Below are positions 26,378-35,110 of a stretch of 64,000 nt of DNA, piece after piece. The stretch lies in NCBI GenBank assembly GCA_003452395.1, contig DMOI01000045.1, forward strand, positions 14,481 through 78,480, written 5' to 3'. The notes under the pieces were generated by a model. That model did no database searches. It had not been told where the DNA came from and was given only the letters and a program-made list of their open reading frames with translations. Numbering within the stretch: position 1 is the stretch's first letter; every line of letters starts with the position of its first letter. The translations under genes were made by a program, and so were the position numbers. The stretch is from Clostridiales bacterium (GTDB lineage Bacteria > Bacillota > Clostridia > Lachnospirales > UBA12420).

Positions 26378-28226
26378 GCCGTCCTTCCTTTCTTTTGTCT
26401 TGTAATTTATAGTTTGTTCTTTGTACTTTGTTTTCTCCCTTTATAAGGCACTTTTCTCCATTTCCAATTAAATCTATTCTGCCAGCTTTTGTGAGTGCTT
26501 CATGTACCAAATTATAATTTGAGGGCCTCTTGTATTGCATGAGTGCTCGCTGCATAGCTTTTTCATGCATTGTTTTAGGAACATATATTTGCTTCATATT
26601 TTCAGGATCAATCTCCGTATAATACATACACGTAGACATTGTTCCTGGTGTTGGATAAAAATCCTGTACCTGTTCAGGCATATAGCCCATATTGTCTCTC
26701 ACATATTCCGCGAGCTTTATAGCATCATTTAAAGTGCTACCTGGATGACTTGATATAAAGTATGGCACTAAGAATTGTCCCTTGCCTAATTTTTTATTTA
26801 TTTCATCATATTTTTTTACAAATTTTTCGTATACTTCATTTCTTGGTTTACCCATTTTATCTAAAACATTATTAGAAACGTGCTCTGGCGCCACCTTTAA
26901 TTGTCCACTTATATGATGTTCGCAAAGTTCATTAAAAAACGTTTCGTCTTTATCATTAATCAAATAATCAAAACGTATTCCTGACCTTACAAAAACCTTT
27001 TTTATTCCTTTTAACTCTCTAAGTTCTCTAAGTAGTTTAATATAATCCTCATGATCTATTTTCATATTTTTGCATGGCTCTGGAAATAAACACTGTTTAT
27101 TTATGCAGACTCCAGATTTTTTTTGTTTATCACAAGCTAGGTTTCTAAAATTTGCAGTGGGACCCCCAACGTCATGAATATACCCCTTGAACTGGGGATC
27201 TTTAATTAATTCTTTAGCTTCTGTGACTATTGCATTTCTACTTCTTGATGTCACCATTCTACCTTGATGAAAATTAAGTGCGCAGAAATTGCAACCCCCA
27301 AAACATCCTCTACTACTCAGTAAACTAAACTTTACTTCTTTTATTGCTGATATTCCTCCTGCTTTTTCATATATAGGATGGTACGTTCGCATATAAGATA
27401 ATGAGTAAACATCGTCTAGCTCCTTTGTGCCGAGTGGATCACTAGGTTTATTTTGAACTACAAAAAAATCTTGATACGGTTCAATTAAAACCTTGCCTGA
27501 AATAGAATCTGTATTTTTATGCTGAATATTAAAACTTTCAGCATACTTTACTTTATCTTTTAATATTTCTTTAAACTCTGGTAAAATTGTATAGTCATAT
27601 AGCCCGTCCAGACTCCTTGCTTTAAAAACAGTTCCTTTAATATAATTAAGATCATGTATATCTATTCCTGCATTCAAGTTATCTGCAATCTCTACTATTT
27701 GATGTTCTCCCATGCCATATGTGAGCAAGTCAGCTTGTGAATCTATAATAATGCTCTTACGCACTTTATCATCCCAATAATCATAATGCCCAAATCTACG
27801 CAAACTTGCTTCAAGTCCACCTATAATTATAGGTACATTGCCGTATGCTTCTCTGACTTTATTACAATAAACTATTACCGCTCTATCCGGTCTATACCCT
27901 GCCTTGTCACCTGGTGAGTATACATCAATTTTTCTCTTCTTTTTTGCCGCAGTATAATTATTTACCATAGAATCAATATTTCCACTATTTATAAGGAATG
28001 CCAGTCTAGGTCTGCCTAGCTTTTTAAAATCTTCAATATTTTTCGGGTCAGGTTGTGGAATAATACCAACTTTATATCCATGTACTTCTAACACCCTAGA
28101 TATTATAGCGGTACCAAAAGAAGGGTGATCTATATACGCATCACCTGTAACAAAAATAAAATCACATTCGTCCCAACCTCTATTATCCATGTCATACTTT
28201 GATATAGGCAAAAAATCATTGTTCAT
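26349..28226 (-). CDS. YgiQ family radical SAM protein
   Basis: A 625-residue radical SAM protein. UPF0313/YgiQ N-terminal domain (FVTGDAYIDHPSFGTAII, CNKVREAYGNVPIIIGGLEASLRR), iron-sulfur site CFGGCNFC around residue 312 and a C-terminal DUF3362-like part with FYPTPGTMSTCMYYT. Reaction unknown. The last ~25 residues (KVQRTNYKLQDKRKEG) are encoded by a heptamer-type repeat and are probably an extension added by that repeat. Confidence 0.9.
   Translation of the reverse strand: MNNDFLPISKYDMDNRGWDECDFIFVTGDAYIDHPSFGTAIISRVLEVHGYKVGIIPQPDPKNIEDFKKLGRPRLAFLINSGNIDSMVNNYTAAKKKRKIDVYSPGDKAGYRPDRAVIVYCNKVREAYGNVPIIIGGLEASLRRFGHYDYWDDKVRKSIIIDSQADLLTYGMGEHQIVEIADNLNAGIDIHDLNYIKGTVFKARSLDGLYDYTILPEFKEILKDKVKYAESFNIQHKNTDSISGKVLIEPYQDFFVVQNKPSDPLGTKELDDVYSLSYMRTYHPIYEKAGGISAIKEVKFSLLSSRGCFGGCNFCALNFHQGRMVTSRSRNAIVTEAKELIKDPQFKGYIHDVGGPTANFRNLACDKQKKSGVCINKQCLFPEPCKNMKIDHEDYIKLLRELRELKGIKKVFVRSGIRFDYLINDKDETFFNELCEHHISGQLKVAPEHVSNNVLDKMGKPRNEVYEKFVKKYDEINKKLGKGQFLVPYFISSHPGSTLNDAIKLAEYVRDNMGYMPEQVQDFYPTPGTMSTCMYYTEIDPENMKQIYVPKTMHEKAMQRALMQYKRPSNYNLVHEALTKAGRIDLIGNGEKCLIKGENKVQRTNYKLQDKRKEGRHGANNRNRK
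26395..26434. repeat. Heptamer-type repeat in the 3' end of ygiQ
   Basis: TTTGTTC/TTTGTAC/TTTGTTT units, the same as those between sigE and sigG. Here they are translated as the C-terminal tail of the YgiQ protein. Confidence 0.6.
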
Positions 28227-28257
28227 TATAAATTCCTCCGTCTATCATACTCACCCC

Positions 28258-28283
28258 TATCCCTCTCTACCAGAGAGGGGATA
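28258..28283. other. Short hairpin between zapA and ygiQ
   Basis: TATCCCTCTCT-ACC-AGAGAGGGGATA, without a T run. May be a processing or stabilising hairpin. Confidence 0.45.
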
Positions 28284-28302
28284 CAAATTTATAGTAAGTG
28301 AG

Positions 28303-28635
28303 TTATCTTACATTTTTTCTAATTTTAAGCAAATCAATCGACAACTTTTCTATCTTATCTTTTAAAATCCTATTTTCTTGCATCAATTGACTTGTTTTTG
28401 ATTCATATTCCCTGTTTTTTAGTATAGCCTTAAAATAATCATCCGTAACATTTACACTTGCAATTATAGATATATTTTGAGTACTCATTCCTTTTGCAAA
28501 ATCCATTTTACGAATATCACTATATTTTTTATCTATATAGCTCGCAACTCTCTGCATATACTCCACACTTTCTACGCCCACTAGAGTATTTGATTTTCCA
28601 TCTATTGTAACATCAATTTTGTTTTTCTCACCCAT
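28303..28635 (-). CDS. zapA: Cell division protein ZapA
   Basis: A 110-residue protein that bundles FtsZ. N-terminal beta-hairpin domain (KIDVTIDGKSNTLVGVES followed by YMQRVASYIDKK) and a C-terminal coiled coil (about 75-110). Start at 28635, 7 bp after GGAGG; an ATG two codons earlier overlaps the site. Single gene ahead of ygiQ. Confidence 0.9.
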   Translation of the reverse strand: MGEKNKIDVTIDGKSNTLVGVESVEYMQRVASYIDKKYSDIRKMDFAKGMSTQNISIIASVNVTDDYFKAILKNREYESKTSQLMQENRILKDKIEKLSIDLLKIRKNVR

Positions 28636-28764
28636 ATTCATACCTCCGGGATGGTAGATTTTGAAATCTAATATATTTTATACTATTCTACTACACTTTT
28701 CCTTTTTTTTCAATAACTTTTATTTAATAACTCAACCTTTTAAACTATAAAGAACCATTAAACA

Positions 28765-28795
28765 AAAAAAGATATGTAACTATGCTACATATCTT
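28765..28795 (-). terminator. Terminator overlapping the TetR gene stop
   Basis: Minus-strand AAGATATGTA / TACATATCTT then TTTTTTG. The stem includes the stop codon of the regulator gene. Confidence 0.8.
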
Positions 28796-29382
28796 GATTT
28801 TAATCCATTAAGCAATGCACTTACTGATTGTATGTATACTTCTACGTCTTCTTCCTTATTATTTGCAAAATAAGTAAGCAAACCCTCTATCATAGAATAC
28901 AGTATAACTGACATTATTTTTTCTGAAACTTCTTCAATTTCTTGGTTTTTCTTTGCTTCTTCGAACAAGCTTTCAAATATTTCTTTTATTTTAATAGAAT
29001 ACATATCTAAAACCTTATATTGTTCTTTAGTATTATCATTATCTTGCATCCATTTTTCAACTAAAGTTAGTAGTATACTAGTATATTTATGTCTTTTTAG
29101 GAGTTCAGTAACAATCGCTGTTACCTTATCATAAAATGAAACGCTCTTGTCATTAACAATATCTTTTATTCTACCGTGCACCCTATTTATAACAAAATCT
29201 ACTGCTGATTCAAAAAGATGCTCCTTATCTTTAAAATATTGATAGACTGTAGTTCTAGAAACATTTGCCTCATCAGATATATCAGATATCCTTGTTTTTT
29301 CGTAACCCTTTACATTAAATATTTTAATCGCTGCTTGCATTATTTCCTTACGCTTTTGTTCGTGATCAACTATTTTTGGCAT
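28780..29382 (-). CDS. TetR/AcrR family transcriptional regulator
   Basis: A 200-residue regulator. Helix-turn-helix at residues about 10-55 (EIMQAAIKIFNVKGYEKTRI, DISDEANVSRTTVYQYFKDK) and an all-helical ligand domain. Start at 29382, 7 bp after AGGAGG. Single gene with its own terminator. Target genes and ligand cannot be told; the neighbours are not transporters. Confidence 0.88.
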   Translation of the reverse strand: MPKIVDHEQKRKEIMQAAIKIFNVKGYEKTRISDISDEANVSRTTVYQYFKDKEHLFESAVDFVINRVHGRIKDIVNDKSVSFYDKVTAIVTELLKRHKYTSILLTLVEKWMQDNDNTKEQYKVLDMYSIKIKEIFESLFEEAKKNQEIEEVSEKIMSVILYSMIEGLLTYFANNKEEDVEVYIQSVSALLNGLKSRYVA

Positions 29383-29575
29383 GCCACTTCCTCCTATTAT
29401 ATTTATCTTCATTACATATTTTTAATATATTTTTTTACATTATATTACATTTTGCAAAAATTCTGTTTTTCATAGTACCATTTTTGTCTAATTTTGTCAA
29501 CCCGTTTTTGTGAAATATTTTTTAAGCAAAGATTGCAAGTTTAATTTCCGGATATTATTAGGATTAAGGTTAATG

Positions 29576-30031
29576 TCATTCTGGTTGTACTTCTTGATAT
29601 ATATAAACGTCATCCTCCAGCATCTCTATTCTTTTTTTACCTAACACATCTGCTTTTACATCTGAACTGTTTACTCCTATATATGTAGTTTCTCCTCCAA
29701 ATCTTGAGATTGTTATTTGATCATCCAATATTGCACCATTTGAAGGAATAATATCTTCATCTATTTTTAGATTGTAAACTACTTTTTTACCATCCCGATT
29801 AATCATCACAGCCAAAGAATTATTTTGACCTAACATGTCTGGAGTATTATCAATTTTATCTATTTCAGCATTTACTTTATGTCCTCTTATGTCTCTTCCC
29901 TTTTCTGTTCCAAAACGAACACCATTAAGGCTTTCATTTATCATTCCTGGAATACCCGATGCCCATAATGCCATTCCCAATACTGTAGATACACAAATTT
30001 TCCCTAATGTACCTAATTTCTTTTTATTCAT
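29576..30031 (-). CDS. Secreted or membrane-anchored protein of unknown function
   Basis: A 151-residue protein. Residues 1-25 form a signal or anchor (MNKKKLGTLGKICVSTVLGM followed by ALWASGIPG); the rest is soluble with alternating strands (VMINRDGKKVVYNL, TISRFGGETTYIGV). I do not recognise a family. Start at 30031, 9 bp after GGGGGAG. It is divergent from the SASP gene; the two promoters share about 150 bp. Confidence 0.65.
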   Translation of the reverse strand: MNKKKLGTLGKICVSTVLGMALWASGIPGMINESLNGVRFGTEKGRDIRGHKVNAEIDKIDNTPDMLGQNNSLAVMINRDGKKVVYNLKIDEDIIPSNGAILDDQITISRFGGETTYIGVNSSDVKADVLGKKRIEMLEDDVYIYQEVQPE

Positions 30032-30180
30032 ACCATTTATCTCCCCCTTTATCTTTTTCGATTTTCTAATATTTTTTATTATACAGTATTTCCCAGTTTT
30101 TGTCAACCATATTTTGTAATTTTTTAGTATGTTGTGTATATTTATTAGTTATTGGGTAAAATAAAAGCGAGGTGATTACT

Positions 30181-30363
30181 GTGGATAATGATTTGTTTCC
30201 AATTAATATACGACTCAAATATGAAATTGCGAGTGAGCTCGGTCTTTCTGACAAACTCAAACAATATGGGTTTAAAGGATTATCAGCTAGTGAGACTGGT
30301 AAAATCGGAGCTATAATGAAGAAGAGGCTTAATGAATATAAAAAAGATAATCTAGGGGATTGA
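30181..30363 (+). CDS. Small acid-soluble spore protein, alpha/beta type (divergent)
   Basis: A 60-residue protein with the SASP signature LKYEIASELGLSDKLKQYGF then GLSASETGKIGAIMKKRL, close to SspF-like minor alpha/beta SASPs that coat spore DNA. It lacks the GPR cleavage site in recognisable form. Start is a GTG at 30181, 8 bp after GAGG; the frame opens three codons earlier at another GTG inside the ribosome site. Expected to be forespore (SigG) expressed, though no clear SigG promoter was found. Confidence 0.75.
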   Translation: MDNDLFPINIRLKYEIASELGLSDKLKQYGFKGLSASETGKIGAIMKKRLNEYKKDNLGD

Positions 30364-30388
30364 AAATATTTGAAATTTACTGTATAAT
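30360..30388 (+). promoter_or_regulatory. Promoter of hslO
   Basis: TTGAAA (30360-30365), 17 bp, TATAAT (30383-30388). The -35 overlaps the stop codon of the SASP gene. Confidence 0.7.
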
Positions 30389-30414
30389 CATTAAAAAACT
30401 AAGGAGTTGTTTTA

Positions 30415-31305
30415 ATGAACGATTATATATTGCGTGCAGCAACAAAAGGCGAACAAGTTCGTGCTTTTATTTCATATAACAAAGATACTGTACAAAAAGC
30501 AAGGGAAATACATGATACTTCTCCAGTTGCATCAGCTGCACTTGGCAGAACTCTTATTGTTGCTTCACTCATGGGTGCTATGCTCAAGAATGATTCCGAT
30601 TTGATAACTATACAAATAAAAGGAGATGGACCTATACGTGGGATCGTTGTTGTTGCTGATAATAAAAGCAACGTAAAAGGTTATATATACAATCCGAATG
30701 TCTCTCTTCCATTAAATAAACTCGGAAAACTTGATGTAGGAGGTGCTATTGGTACTGGCTCTCTCATAGTTATTAAAGACTTAGGACTCAAAAATCCATA
30801 TATAGGTCAGACCGAGCTTGTTACTGGTGAAATAGCCGAGGATTTTACATATTATTTCACTGTTTCTGAGCAACTGCCTTCTGCTGTGGCCTTGGGTGTT
30901 CTTGTAGATAAAGACACTAGTATCAAACACGCTGGCGGGTTTATTATTCAGGTTATGCCGGAATGTGAAGAAATCACTTTATCTACACTTGAGCAAAATA
31001 TTTCGAAAATTAACTCTATTACAAATCTTTTTGAACAAGGCAATCTTCCTGAGGATATTTTAAAAATTATATTTGAAGGCATTCCGTATACTATATATGA
31101 AACACAAAAAACAGATTTTAAATGCAATTGTTCCAAAGAACGTGTAGAAAAAGCTTTGATAAGTATAGGTATGAAAGATTTACAAGATATTTTAGGAAAA
31201 GATAAAAAAGCTGAATTAAACTGTCATTTTTGTAATAAAAATTATGTGTTTGATGAAGAACATATAAGGAGATTAATAGATAGTGTTGGTTGTGAATTGA
31301 AGTAG
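30415..31305 (+). CDS. hslO: Redox-regulated chaperone Hsp33
   Basis: A 296-residue holdase chaperone activated by oxidation. N-terminal core domain (YILRAATKGEQVRAFISYNK, HDTSPVASAALGRTL) and a C-terminal redox switch with CNC (about residue 237) and CHFC (about 269) that bind zinc when reduced. Ribosome site AAGGAG. Single gene under the promoter at 30360; followed directly by a palindromic element. Confidence 0.97.
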   Translation: MNDYILRAATKGEQVRAFISYNKDTVQKAREIHDTSPVASAALGRTLIVASLMGAMLKNDSDLITIQIKGDGPIRGIVVVADNKSNVKGYIYNPNVSLPLNKLGKLDVGGAIGTGSLIVIKDLGLKNPYIGQTELVTGEIAEDFTYYFTVSEQLPSAVALGVLVDKDTSIKHAGGFIIQVMPECEEITLSTLEQNISKINSITNLFEQGNLPEDILKIIFEGIPYTIYETQKTDFKCNCSKERVEKALISIGMKDLQDILGKDKKAELNCHFCNKNYVFDEEHIRRLIDSVGCELK

Positions 31306-31315
31306 TGAATACTGT

Positions 31316-31432
31316 ACTGTCATTGCGAGAAACGTTTTTTGTGACGAAGCAATCTCATCTTTTAAGTATTAGAGAGATTAATAAAATAGGAAAAGATGAG
31401 ATTGCTTCGTCATTCCTCCTCGCAATGACAGT
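31316..31432. repeat. Palindromic element family A, copy 2
   Basis: 117 bp with ends ACTGTCATTGCGAG / CTCGCAATGACAGT and internal GAAGCAATCTCATCTTTT / AAAAGATGAGATTGCTTC. Sits 10 bp after the hslO stop, where its hairpin may serve as 3' end. Confidence 0.85.
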
Positions 31433-31464
31433 TCAAAAGAATGTGAATAAAAGGAGGTGTAAAT

Positions 31465-31893
31465 ATGATTACTCGAAATTTTTCTTTAGCTATAAAAGCT
31501 GTTGTTGTTAAAGACAATAAATACTTGCTTCTACATAAATCAGTTAGTGAAATGGAGAAGACAAAAATAAATAGTCATAACCCATGGGATTTACCTGGAG
31601 GTTCTATCCAGTTTTTTGAAAAAAATGCTGATGGATTGCTACGAGAAGTAAAGGAAGAAACAGGGCTCAATGTAAAAATCATCAAACCCTTATACGTGTA
31701 TGATGCAATCCGTCCTCATTTACATATGACTATAATTACATACCTTTGTAAATATACCTCAGGTATACTTAGCTTAAGCAATGAACATGATTCTTATAAA
31801 TGGATTTCCCACGATGAGTTGGAAGGTCTAGAAATGCCTGAATGGTTGAAAAACTATTTTTATATGGCAATAGATGAATATGAAAATTTATAA
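31465..31893 (+). CDS. NUDIX hydrolase
   Basis: A 142-residue protein with Nudix box GGSIQFFEKNADGLLREVKE then ETGL. The N-terminus FSLAIKAVVVKDNKYLLLHK is typical of broad-substrate Nudix enzymes. Ribosome site AGGAGGTG. Lies between the palindromic element and the thrS leader; a single gene. Confidence 0.88.
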   Translation: MITRNFSLAIKAVVVKDNKYLLLHKSVSEMEKTKINSHNPWDLPGGSIQFFEKNADGLLREVKEETGLNVKIIKPLYVYDAIRPHLHMTIITYLCKYTSGILSLSNEHDSYKWISHDELEGLEMPEWLKNYFYMAIDEYENL

Positions 31894-31910
31894 AATTTTA
31901 CAATTTTCTA

Positions 31911-31940
31911 TTGACAATTAATATAAATTAAGCATATAAT
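31911..31940 (+). promoter_or_regulatory. Promoter of the thrS T-box transcript
   Basis: TTGACA (31911-31916), 18 bp, TATAAT (31935-31940). Confidence 0.75.
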
Positions 31941-31959
31941 ATATAAAAATTGTAAAAGG

Positions 31960-32254
31960 TAATGATGAGACGAGTAAGTTAAACCCATTTTCTAAGAGAG
32001 AGAATATCGTGGCTGTAAGTATTCTCAAATATGGTTAACCCAAAACTACCTCTAAACCGCAATCGAAAGACTAGTCGCTCTCCAGCGTTATGGAATAAAG
32101 AAAATTGAAAATTGAAAATTGAAAATTGAAAGTTAAATACTATATCTTATAACTTTCAACTCTCAACTTTCAACTTTCAACTAAAATAAGGGTGGAACCA
32201 CGAAAATCTCGTCCCATATAATACTTATGTGTTATATGAGATGAGATTTTTTTG
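31960..32254 (+). ncRNA. T-box leader of thrS (tRNA-Thr responsive)
   Basis: Stem I has GACGAGTAAG, the AGAGAGA distal element and GTGGCTGTAAG. The specifier-loop side reads AAAACTACC, offering ACU (followed by A) as Thr codon. The T-box AAGGGTGGAACCACG is at 32188-32202, followed by a terminator helix (32203-32254) ending in TTTTTTTG. Uncharged tRNA-Thr should stabilise the antiterminator and switch thrS on. A heptamer array of about 82 bp is inserted between stem III and the T-box sequence. Confidence 0.92.
32101..32182. repeat. Heptamer palindromic array inside the thrS T-box leader
   Basis: Four AAAATTG units, a short AT spacer, then AACTTTC/AACTCTC units. The halves can pair into an extra stem of the riboswitch. 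Confidence 0.85.
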
Positions 32255-32286
32255 TTGTTTCAATAAAAATACAAGGAGGAATTATT

Positions 32287-34197
32287 ATGATTAAAATTAC
32301 TTTTAAAGACGGCTCCGTACGTGAGTTTGAAAGTGGTATATCTGTTTTAGACGTTGCTACTAATATATCTGAGGGGTTAGCAAGAAATTCTTTAGGTGCT
32401 TTAATTGACGGTGAGCTTTCTGATCTCCGTAAACAACTTACAAAAGACTGCAAACTTACAATCTTAACTTTTGATGATGATGAAGGCAAGGATATTTTTT
32501 GGCATACATCAAGTCACATATTAGCACAAGCCCTAAAAAGACTTTACCCAAGTGTAAAGCTTGCCATAGGTCCTGCCATAGCAAATGGATTCTACTATGA
32601 TGTTGATGTAGAAGGTTCTTTTACTGAAACCGACATAGTAAAACTGGAAGCTGAAATGCAAAAAATAGTCAAAGAAGAACTAAATTTGGAGTACTTTGAA
32701 CTTTCGCGTGATGACGCAATAAAACTTATGCAAGAAAAAGATGAACCATACAAGGTTGAGTTAATACAGGATTTACCTATAGACGCTACTATTTCTTTCT
32801 ACAGACAAGGTGAGTTTGTAGACTTATGTGCTGGCCCTCATGTGATGAATACAAAAATTGTTAAAGCTATCAAAATACTTAACGTTGCGGGTGCATACTG
32901 GCGAGGTAGTGAGAAAAACAAAATGCTAACAAGAATATACGCTACTTCTTTCACAAAAAAATCACTTCTTGACGAATACCTTACTATGCTTGAAGAAGCT
33001 AAGAGACGCGATCATAAAAAAATAGGTAAGGAACTTGATTTATTTACTTTCCACCCTGAAGCTCCCGGCGCTTGTTTTTGGCATCCAAAAGGACTTATAA
33101 TGTGGCAACAACTTGAAAACTACTGGAGAGAAATGCATAAAAATTATGGATATACAGAAGTACAAACTCCTGGACTAGCTAAAAAAATTCTTTGGGAAAC
33201 ATCAGGACACTGGGATCATTATCAAGATGATATGTATCACTTCGATGCCGATGAAAATGAAACTTTATGCTTAAAACCAATGGATTGTCCTTTTGACATC
33301 CTTATATATAATACTAAACAGCACTCTTATAAAGATTTACCTGTACGTTTCAACGAGCTTGGTAGAATATTTAGAAATGAAAAATCTGGTCAGTTAAATG
33401 GTTTATTTAGAGTAAGACAAATTACTCAAGATGATGCTCACATAATGTGTACTGAGGAGCAGGTTTTACAAGAAATCTCTTCAATTATAAAAATGCAACA
33501 GGAATTTTATAAAACTTTCGACTTAAAAATTAATTACTTCTTATCTACTCGTCCAGATGATTATCTTGGAGAAATAGAAACTTGGGATAAAGCCGAAGAT
33601 GATTTAAAAAATGCACTTATATCAAATGGCATAAATAGCTATGGAATAAAAGACAAAGATGGTGCTTTCTATGGTCCTAAGATTGATGTGCAGGCTAAAG
33701 ACGCCCTAGGTAGGACTTGGCAGCTTGCTACTATCCAACTAGACTTCCAGCTTCCGAGTAGATTTGATATGATATATATTGACAAAAATGGTGAAAAGAG
33801 AACTCCTGTTATGATACACAGAGCTGTCTTTGGTTCTTTTGAAAGGTTTATAGGTATAATAACAGAACAATTCGAAGGAGCATTCCCAACTTGGCTTTCA
33901 CCTGTTCAAGTTAAAGTTTTACCTATATCTGATAAATTTAACGAATATGCTAAATCTGTTGCCGATAAATTATTAGACAAAAACGTAAGGGCTGAAATCG
34001 ATGTTCGTGCAGAAAAAATAGGCTTCAAAATACGTGAATCTCAACTTTCAAAGACACCTTATATGCTTGTAGTAGGTGAGGAAGAACAAACTAACAACAC
34101 TGTTTCTGTTAGAAAACGTGGCGAGGGTGATGTGGGAGTTTTACCAATTGATGAATTCGTAGGCAATATCTTGAGTGAAATAAAAGATAAGAAATGA
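32287..34197 (+). CDS. thrS: Threonyl-tRNA synthetase
   Basis: A 636-residue class II synthetase: TGS domain (1-60), the editing domain with WHTSSHILAQAL, catalytic core with MDCPFDILIY (zinc Cys), RFNELGRIFRNEKSGQ (motif 2) and PVMIHRAVFGSFERF (motif 3), and the anticodon-binding domain with PVQVKVLPISD. Full length. Ribosome site AGGAGG. Controlled by the T-box leader. Confidence 0.98.
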   Translation: MIKITFKDGSVREFESGISVLDVATNISEGLARNSLGALIDGELSDLRKQLTKDCKLTILTFDDDEGKDIFWHTSSHILAQALKRLYPSVKLAIGPAIANGFYYDVDVEGSFTETDIVKLEAEMQKIVKEELNLEYFELSRDDAIKLMQEKDEPYKVELIQDLPIDATISFYRQGEFVDLCAGPHVMNTKIVKAIKILNVAGAYWRGSEKNKMLTRIYATSFTKKSLLDEYLTMLEEAKRRDHKKIGKELDLFTFHPEAPGACFWHPKGLIMWQQLENYWREMHKNYGYTEVQTPGLAKKILWETSGHWDHYQDDMYHFDADENETLCLKPMDCPFDILIYNTKQHSYKDLPVRFNELGRIFRNEKSGQLNGLFRVRQITQDDAHIMCTEEQVLQEISSIIKMQQEFYKTFDLKINYFLSTRPDDYLGEIETWDKAEDDLKNALISNGINSYGIKDKDGAFYGPKIDVQAKDALGRTWQLATIQLDFQLPSRFDMIYIDKNGEKRTPVMIHRAVFGSFERFIGIITEQFEGAFPTWLSPVQVKVLPISDKFNEYAKSVADKLLDKNVRAEIDVRAEKIGFKIRESQLSKTPYMLVVGEEEQTNNTVSVRKRGEGDVGVLPIDEFVGNILSEIKDKK

Positions 34198-34204
34198 GAG
34201 TATT

Positions 34205-34240
34205 AGAGGACGGTTCCTTCTTTCTAGGAACTGCCCCACA
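34205..34240 (+). other. Imperfect hairpin after thrS
   Basis: CGGTTCCT-TCTTTCT-AGGAACTG within a GGACGGTTCC...GGAACTGCCCC repeat-like segment. It lacks a T run and may be a small repeat rather than a terminator. Confidence 0.4.
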
Positions 34241-34325
34241 AAAAAAACAAATGTAGAATGAAATATAAAAATATCCAAGAAATAAAAAATATATTACAAA
34301 ACTTCCTTATTCATAGGTTAATATA

Positions 34326-34354
34326 TTGACAAATTTAAAACTATATGGTAATAT
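34326..34354 (+). promoter_or_regulatory. Promoter of the 34396 gene
   Basis: TTGACA (34326-34331), 17 bp, TAATAT (34349-34354). Confidence 0.7.
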
Positions 34355-34395
34355 TATGTAAATAAGCTAAAATTAAACTCAGGAGGTTTTAAAAT

Positions 34396-34824
34396 ATGGC
34401 TACTGATATAGAACAAAATGTAATCGAAATGAAAGAAATATTTGGTGAACCAAAAGACTCATGTGATATGGCTGAAATGAAAAAAGCTAGAAATTTTTTT
34501 ATTGGATTACTCATAAAAGATGGAAATTTAACTAACCAACAATTAGTTGAATCAGTTGCTTCTTATGCAAGACTGTTAGCGAAATCAGAAGATGAAAAAA
34601 CACCAGAAGAAACTATAGATGAAACTATTATATGTGCAAGTGGTCTTGCATATTTAACAGGCACCTGCGTATTTTTAGGAGCAGAAAAAATAGAAATACG
34701 TCATAAAGATGCAGTTGCTGATCTTTTTCCTGTTATAGTTAAAGAAGTAACTGATCCGGTACAGACATCATCACAAGCAGACACATTAGATTCAGTTGTT
34801 CCTGTTTTCGAATTATTCGAATAA
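34396..34824 (+). CDS. Hypothetical protein
   Basis: A 142-residue, acidic, mostly helical cytoplasmic protein that I do not recognise. It has a helix rich in Met/Lys/Glu at the start, a hydrophobic helix (FFIGLLIKDGNLTNQQLVES), a Cys-containing segment (IICASGLAYLTGTCVFLGAE) and a short acidic tail. Strong ribosome site (AGGAGG) and promoter suggest it is expressed. A TTCGAATTATTCGAA-type palindrome overlaps the 3' end and may end the transcript. Confidence 0.7.
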   Translation: MATDIEQNVIEMKEIFGEPKDSCDMAEMKKARNFFIGLLIKDGNLTNQQLVESVASYARLLAKSEDEKTPEETIDETIICASGLAYLTGTCVFLGAEKIEIRHKDAVADLFPVIVKEVTDPVQTSSQADTLDSVVPVFELFE

Positions 34825-34859
34825 TTCGAATAATTTTTACATAATTTTGCCATCAGCTA

Positions 34860-34888
34860 TTGACACTTTAAGGTAATTATGGTAATAT
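34860..34888 (+). promoter_or_regulatory. Promoter of infC-rpmI-rplT
   Basis: TTGACA (34860-34865), 17 bp, TAATAT (34883-34888). Confidence 0.75.
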
Positions 34889-34894
34889 ATAAAA

Positions 34895-35100
34895 GCAATT
34901 TAATATTGACGAGTGCTATGCACTTATAAGTAGAAGTCCTTTTCTCACCTTAAAACCTTTACTGTGTTAATAAGGTTATATATTTAAAACATTATTTCTA
35001 TAAGAATTATTTTAATGTTTATATATAGAGTGGACTATGCTTGTCCGCTTTTTTGTTGCATATTCATAAATTGTTCAATGTGAACTGTATTTTTAAAAGG
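34895..35100 (+). ncRNA. infC leader with attenuator (L20-type leader)
   Basis: A long untranslated leader between promoter and infC. It ends in a terminator: GTGGAC (35030-35035), loop, GTCCGC (35043-35048) and a T run (35049-35054). In low-GC Firmicutes, ribosomal protein L20 binds such a leader and promotes termination. The position and terminator fit; I did not verify the L20-binding pseudoknot. Confidence 0.7.
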
Positions 35101-35110
35101 GGGTAATTTT

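Noticed and set aside
31305..31511. Plus-strand open frame across the palindromic element after hslO
   Set aside because: Its sequence is the element plus the leader of the Nudix gene; no family match.
34205..34240. Rho-independent terminator of thrS
   Set aside because: The hairpin lacks a T run; kept only as an imperfect hairpin.
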